A stretch of DNA of 64,000 bases from Bacillus sp. FJAT-28004 (GCF_001280845.1 NZ_LGHP01000003.1:280526-344525); one strand, 5' to 3'. Shown: positions 39,906-49,165, counted from the first letter of the stretch. Numbers and translations: made by a program. Notes: a model not told the origin generated them from the letters alone.

Positions 39906-40586
39906 TTAACCATAAGAAACGATTGTGCCTGTAGGTCCGCTGGCGGATAAGCTCGCTAATCGAATCAAGTCCGGCGTAACGATTGCAGGATCTTTGCCTG
40001 TAGCATGCATTTCTGTACGGAGCATACCGGGATTATAGAGGTTTGCTAAAATACCATGTTCATACTCCTCATCCGCTAAGGTACGCGTTAACGACTCCAG
40101 TCCAGCCTTGGCAGCGCTATATGCTGCATAACCGCCTGCTCCGTTCCAAGATAGTCCAGAGGTGATATTAATGATTCGTCCGTATTTTGCTGTTCGCATA
40201 GTCGGCAAAACAGCTTTTGTCAGCAAAAATGGTCCTGTTAGGTTGATTGCGATTTGATTTTGCCATTCTTCAGAGGTTAGCTCGAGCACACTGCCTGCCT
40301 CCAGAACCGCTGCATTATTCAATATAATATCGATGTGTCCAAATTGCTGGAGGACTGCTGAAATCGTGTCCTGAACTTGCTGCTCGTCGGATACATCCGT
40401 TTGAGATACCAAAGCTTCTTTCCCTGTCTTTGCTTTTACGATCGAAGCAGTTTCCTCAAGCTTAGCTAGTCTTCTCCCAAGCAGAACGACATCAGCGCCT
40501 TCCGCTGCAAACGAGATTGAAGCTGCGCGTCCAAGTCCTGTACCAGCTCCGCTAATAATGGCGACTCGATTTTGTAAAATTCCCAT
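39906..40586 (-). CDS. SDR-family oxidoreductase (FabG-like)
   Basis: 226-residue classical SDR from ATG 40586 (AAAGGAG eight bases upstream; the earlier ATG is too close to it). NAD(P) motif SGAGTGLGRAASI, NNAAV, Ser in INITSGLS, YAAYSAAKAG catalytic pair, and a shortened C-terminus ending near GPTGTIVSYG without the usual final IDGG block. It resembles 3-oxoacyl-ACP reductases, but position alone in the genome argues for a peripheral role. Substrate unknown. Confidence 0.85.
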   Translation of the reverse strand: MGILQNRVAIISGAGTGLGRAASISFAAEGADVVLLGRRLAKLEETASIVKAKTGKEALVSQTDVSDEQQVQDTISAVLQQFGHIDIILNNAAVLEAGSVLELTSEEWQNQIAINLTGPFLLTKAVLPTMRTAKYGRIINITSGLSWNGAGGYAAYSAAKAGLESLTRTLADEEYEHGILANLYNPGMLRTEMHATGKDPAIVTPDLIRLASLSASGPTGTIVSYG

Positions 40587-40883
40587 CACCATTTCTCCTT
40601 TCGCTATGCGTTTGTAAATATTTTATCAGAGGGAACAGGGCGGGGAAAGAGGTAGGTCATCAGATTTTCTTACCCGATTGTTAAATAAAAATGATATATG
40701 CGATAAAAGAAAAATATATGTAGTTTAATTTCGTTAAGTGAGCAAATAAATGAGGTTATCCCAAAGGTGCTCCCTGCTTTAATTTGGTCATAATTAGCAT
40801 GTTCATTAGGTAGAAAATAAATATAACGAAAGTTTCACCTGCTATATGATCTATTTCCAAAGTAAAATAGAGCAGAAAACAAG
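40587..40883. other. AT-rich gene-free stretch
   Basis: Holds the upstream region of the SDR gene. AT-rich, with no coding frame or known RNA motif that I can support. Confidence 0.4.
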
Positions 40884-40927
40884 AAAAACAGCAGAGCAGA
40901 TTTATTCAATCTGGCTTGGCTGTTTTT
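40884..40927. terminator. Terminator of the cupredoxin lipoprotein gene
   Basis: AAAAACAGC (40884-40892) / GCTGTTTTT (40919-40927) with inner AGATT/AATCT pairing. It lies downstream of the minus-strand gene and could act in both directions. Confidence 0.75.
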
Positions 40928-40973
40928 AAGGGTTGTTCATTTTCAGGAGAAGATCCCAGCAAATTTCAATCGT

Positions 40974-41360
40974 TTATTCAACGACTAAAACAGCTTTCAT
41001 TTCTCTGTGTCCTGCTCCACATGGAACGGAACAAATCATTTCATAGCTTCCCGGCTCGCTAATGTTTACAGCGATAGTGTCGCCATTTGCAAGTTTGTAA
41101 TCGGTTTTTTTGATCTGAACGCCGTGAATGCCGTCAACCGAATCAAGCTTGAGATTAACCGTCTCGCCGGCTTTGATTTTATATTCCTTCTTGTCAAATT
41201 TCCAGTTAGATGCTGTCATGACAAGGTCGGATGAAGATGCTCCGCTATCGGCAACCGTTGTATTTGTTTCTTTATTTTCTGGTTTGGCTGTGTTCGTGCC
41301 ACAGGCTGCAATGACAACGACTAAACACATTGCGCTTGCAAATAATAACCATTTTTTCAT
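40974..41360 (-). CDS. CuA-type cupredoxin lipoprotein (cytochrome c oxidase subunit II-like)
   Basis: 128 residues. Lipoprotein signal with lipobox IAAC (Cys20), a Thr/Asn-rich linker and a cupredoxin domain. The metal site C-SVP-C-GAG-H-RE-M (Cys110, Cys114, His118, Met121), with His79 in DGIHGV, matches the dinuclear CuA site of oxidase subunit II. The membrane hairpin of a true subunit II is missing and no oxidase genes are adjacent. It may deliver electrons or copper outside the membrane. It stands alone, with no partner genes next to it. Confidence 0.88.
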   Translation of the reverse strand: MKKWLLFASAMCLVVVIAACGTNTAKPENKETNTTVADSGASSSDLVMTASNWKFDKKEYKIKAGETVNLKLDSVDGIHGVQIKKTDYKLANGDTIAVNISEPGSYEMICSVPCGAGHREMKAVLVVE

Positions 41361-41530
41361 TTGTAAAGCGTCCCCTTTCGATTATCCAACTTAAGTATAC
41401 TTAATTGAATTGTATCTATTGTACCTTAACCAGCTTTCAATTGCAGTGACAGCGTATGACAAACTCATGAATTATCTTGTGAAATTAAATAGACAAGCGT
41501 ATTCGCGAATGCTTGGCAGAACGCAACAAT

Positions 41531-41567
41531 CAGCCCTTGACTGCCATCTTAGGCAATCAAGGGCTTG
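41531..41567 (-). terminator. Hairpin terminator of the holin-IV-like gene
   Basis: CAGCCCTTGACTGCC (41531-41545) pairs with GGCAATCAAGGGCTTG (41552-41567). A strong stem but with a weak T tract. Confidence 0.65.
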
Positions 41568-41586
41568 TATTGCACGAAGCCTACAT

Positions 41587-41946
41587 TTAATTGCGATCGC
41601 TTCTACCTGCTTCATAAGGAGTGCTGACCGGTATGAACAGGTCGATGATCCCGATGACAAGAGCAGCCAATATAGCGCCAAGCAAGGTTACAGTCACGCC
41701 GCCTACGATAAACTGGGCAATCCAGATGACGGCTGCGCTCGCAATGAAGCCGACGATTCCGCGGCCAAAGGGTGTGACCCTCTTGCCGAATATGCCTTCA
41801 ATTACCCAACCAAGTGCAGCAATGACAAGCGCTAGGAAGAATGCGCTCCAAAATCCGCCGACACTGAATTGTGGAACGATAAACCCAACAAGCATTAGCA
41901 CTAGCGCGGCTACGACAAACCTGACGACATGTCCCAAAAAAGACAT
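41587..41946 (-). CDS. Phage holin superfamily IV (YvlD-like) membrane protein
   Basis: 119 residues with four hydrophobic helices (about 5-27, 30-50, 62-82, 85-105). The pattern matches the four-TM superfamily that includes B. subtilis YvlD (FVVAALVLMLVGFIVPQFSV, GGVTVTLLGAILAALVIGII). The family name recalls a phage holin but these chromosomal copies are not phage genes; YvlD belongs to an envelope-stress operon in Bacillus. AAGGGAGG precedes ATG 41946. No phage genes are nearby. Confidence 0.8.
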   Translation of the reverse strand: MSFLGHVVRFVVAALVLMLVGFIVPQFSVGGFWSAFFLALVIAALGWVIEGIFGKRVTPFGRGIVGFIASAAVIWIAQFIVGGVTVTLLGAILAALVIGIIDLFIPVSTPYEAGRSDRN

Positions 41947-42199
41947 TGGATAAACCTCCCTTAAGTTTTACAAATGGAAAACGTGTTTGGAGCTTTTTGT
42001 TTCGTCATGTAACTTATAAACGCCTACGTCCGCAGTTCTTTTTTGTTACTTTCCGTACGGTATTGCAAAAATTGCGTCGTTAGACGGCTCGTTCGTTTAT
42101 ATTGTGACCAATTGAGCATCATTTATGTATGTAACCATGGTTCAGTTCGTGCATCAAAGTCGTGATTCGGCTATAATAAGAAGGCGAGAGGAGTGTTAA

Positions 42200-44569
42200 T
42201 TGTTGGACACTAAAATTTTGAAGACACTTGAATATCCTAAAATCATACATAGATTGTCCCAGCATGCAGCAACATCGCTTGGGAAAACCATTGCAGAGTC
42301 GCTGCAACCGGTTTCTGATTTGGAATCGGTAAAACATTCGTTGCAAATTACCGATGAAGCCTACACAGCTGATCGCTTGAAAGGCAGTGCGCCATTTGGC
42401 GGAATAGTCGACATTTCGTCGCCTCTTCATCGTGCTCGCATTGGCGGCACTCTTAATCCGGCTGAGCTTCTGGATATTGCGAATACCGCACGGGGCGGAA
42501 GACGAGTAAAGAAGCATATTAGCCTGTTACATGAAGATAATCCAATTCCTATGCTGCAGCAAATTGCAGATCAAATAAGTGAACATAAGCCGCTAGAGGA
42601 TGCGATATTTGATTGCATTGATGATCAAGCAGAGGTTATGGACAGTGCAAGTGCTGAATTAGCTTCTATTCGGCGAGAGCTTAGAAATGGCGAATCACGA
42701 ATTCGGGAGAAAATGGATCAAATGATTCGCTCTTCGTCCGTCCAAAAAATGCTGCAGGATTCCATCGTTACACTACGTAACGATAGATATGTTATTCCAG
42801 TCAAGCAAGAGTACCGTTCTCACTTTGGCGGTATCGTGCATGATCAGTCGGGATCTGGCGCAACGTTGTTTATCGAACCCGAAGCTATTGTCGCTATGAA
42901 CAATAAGCTTCGGGAGCTGAAGGCAGGCGAGCTGCGGGAGATTGAGAAAATTTTGCAGAAGCTTACCGCTTTGGCATCCGATTATGTTGAAGATCTTATT
43001 TATAACTTGGATCTGCTCGGCCAAATTGACTTTGCTTATGCAAAAGCTCGTCTTGCTCATGGCATGAAGGCTACACTGCCTCGTATGAATGACCGTGGCT
43101 TTCTGAAGCTGAAGCGTGGTCGTCATCCGTTAATTGCTGCAGAACAAGTCGTTCCCCTTGATGTAGAGCTCGGCAATCAATATACGGCGATTATTGTCAC
43201 TGGACCGAATACAGGTGGTAAAACCGTATCCCTAAAAACAATTGGATTACTCAGTTTGATGGCGATGTCGGGTTTATTTGTACCTGCAGAGGATGGAAGT
43301 CAGTTATGTGTATATGATGCGATCTACGCCGATATCGGCGATGAGCAAAGCATTGAGCAGAGCCTCAGTACGTTCTCCAGTCATCTCAAAAACATCATTC
43401 GCATATTAGGCTCAATGACTTCCAAGAGCTTAGTGCTGCTTGATGAGCTTGGTGCTGGGACAGATCCGGCCGAAGGCTCCGCGCTTGCGATTGCCATATT
43501 GGAGCATGTTCATGCGATGGATAGCCGCATTGTAGCGACGACGCATTATAGCGAGCTGAAAGCATATGCATATAATCGCAAGGGAGTAATTAATGCGAGC
43601 ATGGAGTTTGATGTTGCAACATTAAGCCCAACCTATCGATTACTTGTAGGCGTTCCTGGACGAAGCAATGCATTTGCCATCGCTGAGCGCTTAGGTCTTG
43701 CTCGTTCGATCATCGACCATGCAAGAGGAGAAGTAAGCGAAGAGGATCAACGTGTTGAAAACATGATCGCATCACTTGAAGAGAATCGGTTAGGCGCTGA
43801 AACTGAACGTCAAACGGCAGAGTCGCTCCGCCGGGAGATGGAGACGCTGCGAGCACGCCATGAGGCAGAGCGTTTGCGCTTTGAAGAGCAGAAAGAAAAG
43901 CTGCTGCAAAAAGCACAAGACGAGGCGCGCGAAGCTGTCGTCAAAGCAAAACGCGAGGCCGAGCAAATTATTGCTGATTTAAGAAAGCTTGCTATGGAGG
44001 AGGGTGCCTCGGTCAAGGAGCATAAGCTCATTGAGGCACGTCGTAAGCTGGATGAAGCGGCTCCTGAACTTCAGAAGTCCAAACGAGGAGCTTCAAAAAC
44101 AGCAACGAAGCAGGCCAAGATCGAAGTTGGCGACGAAGTAACTGTATATAGCTTGAATCAGAAAGGCACGGTTGTGGAAGTTCATGGTTCCGATGCTACG
44201 GTTCAGCTGGGTATTATGAAAATGAAGGTTGCGCTGGATGATTTGGAGCTGCGAAGCTCAGGAAATGCAGCTAAGGCACAACAGCCGAAGCAAGCAGCCA
44301 GCTTGCAACGTTCTAGAGAAGAAAATATTAAGATGGAGCTTGATCTTCGAGGAGAAAATTTGGAAGAAGCGATTCTTGAGGTTGACCGTTTTCTTGATGA
44401 GGCCTTTTTATCAGGCTTAGCTCAAGTTGCTATTATTCATGGCAAAGGCACGGGTGTGCTTCGTACAGGGATACAGCAATATTTGCGTAGACACAGCCAT
44501 GCGAAGAGCTTTCGACTAGGCAATTATGGCGAGGGCGGCGTTGGCGTGACGGTTGTGGAGCTTAAATAG
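42200..44569 (+). CDS. mutS2: MutS2 endonuclease/ATPase
   Basis: 789 residues, usual length. TTG 42200 is used, with GAGAGGAG (42186-42193) upstream. MutS-type core and lever helices (about 1-320), ATPase with Walker A TGPNTGGKTVSLKT and Walker B LVLLDELGAGTDPAEG, then a long coiled coil (about 520-620). A KOW-like segment (VEVGDEVTVYSLNQKGTVVE) and a C-terminal Smr nuclease domain (ELDLRGENLEEAILEVDRFL, IIHGKGTGVLRTGI) follow. MutS2 lacks mismatch-recognition domain I and acts in recombination control or on stalled ribosomes in Bacillus. Confidence 0.96.
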   Translation: MLDTKILKTLEYPKIIHRLSQHAATSLGKTIAESLQPVSDLESVKHSLQITDEAYTADRLKGSAPFGGIVDISSPLHRARIGGTLNPAELLDIANTARGGRRVKKHISLLHEDNPIPMLQQIADQISEHKPLEDAIFDCIDDQAEVMDSASAELASIRRELRNGESRIREKMDQMIRSSSVQKMLQDSIVTLRNDRYVIPVKQEYRSHFGGIVHDQSGSGATLFIEPEAIVAMNNKLRELKAGELREIEKILQKLTALASDYVEDLIYNLDLLGQIDFAYAKARLAHGMKATLPRMNDRGFLKLKRGRHPLIAAEQVVPLDVELGNQYTAIIVTGPNTGGKTVSLKTIGLLSLMAMSGLFVPAEDGSQLCVYDAIYADIGDEQSIEQSLSTFSSHLKNIIRILGSMTSKSLVLLDELGAGTDPAEGSALAIAILEHVHAMDSRIVATTHYSELKAYAYNRKGVINASMEFDVATLSPTYRLLVGVPGRSNAFAIAERLGLARSIIDHARGEVSEEDQRVENMIASLEENRLGAETERQTAESLRREMETLRARHEAERLRFEEQKEKLLQKAQDEAREAVVKAKREAEQIIADLRKLAMEEGASVKEHKLIEARRKLDEAAPELQKSKRGASKTATKQAKIEVGDEVTVYSLNQKGTVVEVHGSDATVQLGIMKMKVALDDLELRSSGNAAKAQQPKQAASLQRSREENIKMELDLRGENLEEAILEVDRFLDEAFLSGLAQVAIIHGKGTGVLRTGIQQYLRRHSHAKSFRLGNYGEGGVGVTVVELK

Positions 44570-44619
44570 CAAACAGCAAATGCGCAATCGAATACGGCAG
44601 ATGATGGAGGGGTCTTTAA

Positions 44620-45042
44620 ATGAGTAATGAAGTCGATCAGTTGCTTAGCAATCCGTACGCTGCTTCACTTGTTTATGTGTCGGTTGCGGTGCTGTCTCTC
44701 ATCGTTTTTTTATCCTGTTTTGAGCTCGTAGCCAAATATAAATGCTGGAGTGAAATTAAAAAAGGAAACGTTGCTGTTGCTATGGCGACAAGCGGTAAAA
44801 TATTCGGTATTTGTAATATTTTCAGGTTTTCCATCGAGTCGAATGACTCTGTGTATCAAAGCCTTATCTGGGGTGCATTCGGATTCGTCATTTTAATGGC
44901 AGCGTATTTTTTATTTGAATTTCTAACGCCTGTATTTCGAATTGACGACGAAATTGCTCGTGATAACCGCGCGGTAGGGCTTATTGCGATGATTATTTCT
45001 GTATCTTTATCTTACGTTATTGGAGCAACTGTAATTATTTAA
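44620..45042 (+). CDS. DUF350 family membrane protein
   Basis: 140 residues with four predicted membrane helices. VAVLSLIVFLSCFELVAKYK, the Lys/Gly-rich GNVAVAMATSGKIFGICNIF and FEFLTPVFRIDDEIARDNRA are typical of DUF350. Function unknown. ATG 44620 lies 50 bp after mutS2, preceded by GGAGGGG. Two more small genes follow closely (15-bp and 16-bp gaps), suggesting an operon mutS2 - DUF350 - small peptide - zinc-ribbon protein. Confidence 0.82.
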   Translation: MSNEVDQLLSNPYAASLVYVSVAVLSLIVFLSCFELVAKYKCWSEIKKGNVAVAMATSGKIFGICNIFRFSIESNDSVYQSLIWGAFGFVILMAAYFLFEFLTPVFRIDDEIARDNRAVGLIAMIISVSLSYVIGATVII

Positions 45043-45057
45043 ACGGGGTGTAGCCAT

Positions 45058-45138
45058 ATGAAATATTTATGGAGAATACTAGCGGTTGTCGCTGTTTTGT
45101 TTTTTGCTTTTGGTATCGTTTATTTAATGAATCATTAG
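45058..45138 (+). CDS. Small membrane peptide (26 residues)
   Basis: ATG 45058, preceded by GGGGTG, encodes MKYLWRILAVVAVLFFAFGI then VYLMNH: a basic N-terminus and one hydrophobic helix. It fits between two genes with short gaps and clear ribosome sites on both sides (GGGGAAG for the next gene), which supports its translation. Function unknown. Confidence 0.6.
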   Translation: MKYLWRILAVVAVLFFAFGIVYLMNH

Positions 45139-45154
45139 AGGGGAAGTTAAAAGA

Positions 45155-45778
45155 ATGGAAGAGCATTTGATATGTCCGTGGTGTTTGACTGAAATTGTAT
45201 GGGATGAAGAAATTGGAGCGGAGTCGCATTGTCCACATTGCGACAATGAATTAAGTGCTTATCGTACGATAGAGCTAGGTTACGATGAAGAGGAAGTAGA
45301 AGCTGATGAGCATGAAAGATCCGTTCAAGCGCTAAAAATCAATGATGCACGTAGAGCTACGAAGCAGCACGGTTCAGAATCACAGCAAGACGATTGGGCA
45401 GAGGATGAACTAGAGGAAGAAGCGGAAGAAGACGATTCCAATGATCCGAATCATAAGCGCTGGCTTGAGCAGGGTGACGGCTTTCGTAATGCGGACAGTG
45501 CACGATTTGCAGTTGAAGAGACTGTTCAGCGTGTACTCGATGATCAAGATGAAGTGCCAGAATGTCCGTCATGTCGGGCGTATATGATAGAAGCAGGTAC
45601 GCAGACGTTAGTAGAGCAGCAATTTGAGTCTAGAATCGCTCCATCTTTAGGGAAAGCGGTTCTCCCAACTCCTTTTAAACTTACACTTTACGTTTGTCCG
45701 GCTTGCTATCACACCTCGTCCTTGCTGAGTTCAGGTGATCGCGAGCAAATGATCAATCGTCTAACGCCAGAAGAGTAA
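45155..45778 (+). CDS. Zinc-ribbon protein of unknown function
   Basis: 207 residues. Four CxxC knuckles: CPWC (8-11) and CPHC (26-29) form an N-terminal zinc ribbon; CPSC (about 142-145) and CPAC (about 180-183) form a second pair in the C-terminal part. The middle (about 45-110) is very acidic and probably disordered (DEEEVEADEHE, EDELEEEAEEDD). No enzyme motif. It is last in the presumed mutS2 unit. Confidence 0.75.
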   Translation: MEEHLICPWCLTEIVWDEEIGAESHCPHCDNELSAYRTIELGYDEEEVEADEHERSVQALKINDARRATKQHGSESQQDDWAEDELEEEAEEDDSNDPNHKRWLEQGDGFRNADSARFAVEETVQRVLDDQDEVPECPSCRAYMIEAGTQTLVEQQFESRIAPSLGKAVLPTPFKLTLYVCPACYHTSSLLSSGDREQMINRLTPEE

Positions 45779-45856
45779 CAGAGAACTGGTAATAATGGAC
45801 GGGCATGGGTTGCATCCAATAAGGGAACCTTACAAAACGTAATTCTGATACGTAAA

Positions 45857-45887
45857 AGGTTAGACATGAGATAGCATGTTCTAACCT
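45857..45887 (+). promoter_or_regulatory. Hairpin in the leader of the MFS gene
   Basis: AGGTTAGA-CATG (45857-45868) pairs with CATG-T-TCTAACCT (45875-45887), a 12-bp stem with one bulge and a six-base loop. There is no T tract, and it ends about six bases before the AGGAGG of the MFS gene. It could be an operator or a translation-modulating hairpin. Confidence 0.5.
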
Positions 45888-45905
45888 GCGGCAGGAGGAA
45901 TCGTT

Positions 45906-47111
45906 TTGGCAAAAACCTTAAATGGACAAGCAGCCCTTTTACTCATTGTTCAGGCGCTTTACGGGATAGCAAATGCGCTGTCCGGGACGTTTGTTCCCGT
46001 ATATTTGTGGAAAGCAAGCCAGTCCTACATGTTGATCGGATGGTTTACTATGGGTCAATATGTAATGAGTGGATTAACCTTCTGGGTTGTCGGAAAATGG
46101 GTGAAAGAGCATAACAAAATGAATAGTCTGCGCATTGGCATCATTTTGTCAGGCGTGTTTTATTGCACAGTATTGCTGCTTGGCACTCAAGCGAAAGTGT
46201 ATTATTTGCCGCTTGGCCTTTTAAATGGGATGGCGCTCGGTTTTTTTTGGATCGCTTATAATGTTATTTATTTCGAGATCACAGATCCAGATAACCGGGA
46301 TCGATTCAACGGCTGGTCGGGCCTGCTCGGTTCTGCGGCAGGTATCGTGGCGCCATGGGTTTCAGGTTTACTTATCACGTCGATGCAAGGGGAAAAGGGC
46401 TACCGGCTTATTTTCTCCCTATCTTTAGTCATATTTTCTATAAGTGTTGTGCTCAGCTTTTGGCTCAAGAAGCGGCATGGTCAAGGCAGCTATAATTGGA
46501 AGCATGGCTTGCAGCAGCTTATGCAAAAAGGGAATCCGTGGCGTCGCATGTTTCCAGCCATTGCGGCGCAGGGCGTGCGAGAAGGCGTTTTTATGTTTCT
46601 TGTTGGCCTAACGGTATACGTTGCTACACAAAACGAAAGTAAACTAGGAACCTTTTCACTCATTACTTCTTTAGTCGCTTTATTTAGCTTCTGGATTGTT
46701 GGCAAAATACTCAAAAAAAACAATCGCAAGCTAGCGATGCTAATCGGAGTTATCATGATTGGAATTGTAATATTACCGCTATTCTGGAAAGTGACTTATG
46801 CTACCTTGCTCATGTTCGGTATCGGAACATCATTGTTTATGCCGCTTTATATTATTCCTATGACCTCCAGAGTATTTGACCTGATTGGTCAATCCGAGGA
46901 AAGCGCACGGGAACGAGAGGAGTTTATTGTTCTTCGTGAAGCGGGATTAGTAACGGGCAGAGTCATTGGCTTGTCATCATATTTAATTGTATTGCCGCTG
47001 AATCATTCTGCAGTTGCGATTACTTGGCTCTTATTTGCAGTTGGCATCTTTCCGATTGTCGGTTGGTGGTTTATGAAGCCTTTTCTTACAGAACAGAAAG
47101 TTCAAACCTAA
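45906..47111 (+). CDS. MFS transporter
   Basis: 401 residues from TTG 45906 (AGGAGGAAT seven bases upstream). About 12 hydrophobic helices, with a mid-protein cytoplasmic loop (KKRHGQGSYNWKHGLQQLMQ) separating two halves. Segments such as WIAYNVIYFEITDPDNRDRFNGW and GREGVFMFLV-like RE in helix 7 fit major facilitator permeases of Firmicutes. Substrate unknown. A strong leader hairpin precedes it, and cysK follows 20 bp later, so co-transcription is possible. Confidence 0.85.
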   Translation: MAKTLNGQAALLLIVQALYGIANALSGTFVPVYLWKASQSYMLIGWFTMGQYVMSGLTFWVVGKWVKEHNKMNSLRIGIILSGVFYCTVLLLGTQAKVYYLPLGLLNGMALGFFWIAYNVIYFEITDPDNRDRFNGWSGLLGSAAGIVAPWVSGLLITSMQGEKGYRLIFSLSLVIFSISVVLSFWLKKRHGQGSYNWKHGLQQLMQKGNPWRRMFPAIAAQGVREGVFMFLVGLTVYVATQNESKLGTFSLITSLVALFSFWIVGKILKKNNRKLAMLIGVIMIGIVILPLFWKVTYATLLMFGIGTSLFMPLYIIPMTSRVFDLIGQSEESAREREEFIVLREAGLVTGRVIGLSSYLIVLPLNHSAVAITWLLFAVGIFPIVGWWFMKPFLTEQKVQT

Positions 47112-47131
47112 TTTAGAAAGGAAGTGAAAGA

Positions 47132-48049
47132 ATGCCGAGAATAGTGACAGACATTACGCAATTGATTGGGAATACACCGGTCGTTACGTTAAATCGTCTT
47201 CCAGCGGAAGGCAGCGCTGAAGTATGCGTTAAGCTGGAGCGCTTTAACCCAAGCGGCAGCGTAAAGGATCGTGCAGCTTTCTCGCTCATTAATGATGCAG
47301 AGCAGCGTGGATTGATTAAGCCTGGCGATACGATTATTGAACCAACAAGCGGAAATACAGGCATAGGTCTGGCGATGAATGCAGCAGCTAGGGGCTACAA
47401 AATGATATTGGTTATGCCTGACAACATGACCGCTGAGCGGATTAAACTGCTGCAAGCATACGGAGCAGAGGTTGTGCTAACACCTGCTGCTGAGCGAATG
47501 CCGGGAGCAATCCGCAAAGCAGAGGAGCTTCGCGCTGAGCGTCCGGGCAGCTACATTCCGAATCAATTCGAGAATCATGCCAATCCGCAAATTCACCGAA
47601 TGACGACTGCGGTTGAAATTATCGAGCAAACAGGCGGCAAGCTTGACGCATTTGTTGCTACGGCTGGAACAGGCGGCACGATTACCGGAACAGGTGAAGC
47701 GCTTAAAGAAGTGCTCCCTCATTTGTATGTAGCGGTAGTTGAGCCGCAAGGGTCGCCCGTATTATCTGGGGGAATACCAGGGCCGCATAAGCTTGTCGGT
47801 ACGAGTCCAGGCTTCGTTCCCGCTATTCTTAATACATCCATATATGATGAAATCATTCAGGTGTCTGATGAGCATGCACTAACGACGATGCGAGCTTTAG
47901 CGACTCAAGAAGGATTGCTGCTAGGTCCATCCTCAGGTGCTTCGGTATGGGCAGCGATGGAAATCGCGAAGCGTCTTGGTGCTGGGAAGCGAGTTTTGTG
48001 CATTGCGCCAGATACAGGCGAGCGGTATATGAGCATGGATATTTTTTAA
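47132..48049 (+). CDS. cysK: Cysteine synthase A (O-acetylserine sulfhydrylase)
   Basis: 305 residues. PLP-binding Lys in FNPSGSVKDRAAFSLI, substrate loop PTSGNTGIGLAMNAAARGYK, phosphate-binding glycines TAGTGGTITGTGEALK, and GPSSGASVWAA near the end. It makes cysteine from O-acetylserine and sulfide. An AAAGGAAG site lies before ATG 47132. No cymR or T-box signal is visible directly upstream. Its transcript may begin before the MFS gene. Confidence 0.93.
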   Translation: MPRIVTDITQLIGNTPVVTLNRLPAEGSAEVCVKLERFNPSGSVKDRAAFSLINDAEQRGLIKPGDTIIEPTSGNTGIGLAMNAAARGYKMILVMPDNMTAERIKLLQAYGAEVVLTPAAERMPGAIRKAEELRAERPGSYIPNQFENHANPQIHRMTTAVEIIEQTGGKLDAFVATAGTGGTITGTGEALKEVLPHLYVAVVEPQGSPVLSGGIPGPHKLVGTSPGFVPAILNTSIYDEIIQVSDEHALTTMRALATQEGLLLGPSSGASVWAAMEIAKRLGAGKRVLCIAPDTGERYMSMDIF

Positions 48050-48054
48050 ACAGC

Positions 48055-48085
48055 CTAAGGGAGCGGGTTAAACCCACTCCCTTAG
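48055..48085. terminator. Hairpin between convergent cysK and cotH
   Basis: CTAAGGGAG (48055-48063) / CTCCCTTAG (48077-48085) with inner GGGTT/AACCC pairing. It overlaps the cotH stop region. T tracts are weak on both sides. Confidence 0.6.
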
Positions 48086-49138
48086 TGATTGCTGCAATAG
48101 GGTTCGTCTCTCATGAATATAGTTATGGATAAAGGATGGTTCTGTTAAAAAGGTGTCATAGCTTGCCTTACGCGTGTAATCGTTACGTATGGCTGGTGAT
48201 AGTCGCGAATGCATTTGCGAGATAACGGGCTCCAGCTTCTCGACGGTAAATGCGGATAATAGAAGCTTCTTTATGATGGCGCGATATTTCCGTCTGCATG
48301 AAGGAAAAGTAAAAAGCTTCTCCGTTAGCTTATTGTAGCCCTGAAGACGGACGAGATCGCTCCCACAAGGTTTCCCATAACAATTTCTGCCCCAAGTTCC
48401 CTCGTAATCCCACGGAATGATTCGATATTTTCCATTTGTACGATGCTCATACAGTGCATAGTTTTGATCAAATCCATCGTAATTTCCAGTCAATACAGCC
48501 CCGGCAAGCCATAATAAATATTGAGATACATCAAGGCGCTTTGCATTGTGTACGCTCAGTTTACTTCCAGACAATCGATTTATATTTCGAACGAACGATA
48601 CCAACCTTTTTTTTGTCCCCGACTTTCCCATCATCAGTTCATAACCATCAAATAACGAAGCTTTTGTATACTTTGAGATGGGGTCCGTTAAGCTGAAGTC
48701 GGCACTGTCGTTGACCGCATATAGAAGTGAACGGTAGCCGATGCCTCTTTTTTCGAAAAAAAGTCGATCAACCGCTTCAATTTCCAAATAAACGCCCCTA
48801 GGCACGTCATTTATAATGAGCCAGAAGTGGTTGGTTTGAGGTGATGGAACTCCTATTTTATTAAAAAAGTAAAAGGAAAGCGCGTTCCGCATCATAGACG
48901 GATCGTCATACTCTGCATTCCAATGAAGCGTTTTGCCGCCTTCAAGTCGAACCTCATATGATTTTTTGGAATAATTACGCGTATGTCCTCCCCGCAAGCC
49001 AAACTCAGCAGTATAGGTTTGTCCCTCCATCTCGAGCTGTGCTGGCTTGAAGGACCGCCCCCAAGCGTCGCCTTGAATCTCTTGGAAATCAGACGCATTT
49101 ATGCGTATGGAACGTGTCGGCAAGACTTCAGTATCCAT
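48068..49138 (-). CDS. cotH: CotH spore coat protein kinase
   Basis: 356 residues. CotH-fold kinase motifs: FGLRGGHTRNYSKKSYEVRL (nucleotide-binding part), YLEIEAVD, a catalytic-loop-like GNYDGFDQNYALYEH and the metal-binding IIPWDYEGTWG. CotH enzymes phosphorylate spore coat proteins, in B. subtilis CotB and CotG. A CotB-type gene lies divergently 419 bp away, matching the cotH-cotB neighbourhood of Bacillus. GGGAG precedes ATG 49138. It should act in the mother cell during coat assembly. Confidence 0.92.
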   Translation of the reverse strand: MDTEVLPTRSIRINASDFQEIQGDAWGRSFKPAQLEMEGQTYTAEFGLRGGHTRNYSKKSYEVRLEGGKTLHWNAEYDDPSMMRNALSFYFFNKIGVPSPQTNHFWLIINDVPRGVYLEIEAVDRLFFEKRGIGYRSLLYAVNDSADFSLTDPISKYTKASLFDGYELMMGKSGTKKRLVSFVRNINRLSGSKLSVHNAKRLDVSQYLLWLAGAVLTGNYDGFDQNYALYEHRTNGKYRIIPWDYEGTWGRNCYGKPCGSDLVRLQGYNKLTEKLFTFPSCRRKYRAIIKKLLLSAFTVEKLEPVISQMHSRLSPAIRNDYTRKASYDTFLTEPSFIHNYIHERRTLLQQSLREWV

Positions 49139-49165
49139 CTAACCATCTCCCGAAGCAAAAGATAA

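Noticed and set aside
41587-41946. Phage holin as evidence of a prophage
   Set aside because: Family IV holin-like proteins are common chromosomal membrane proteins; no other phage gene is near.
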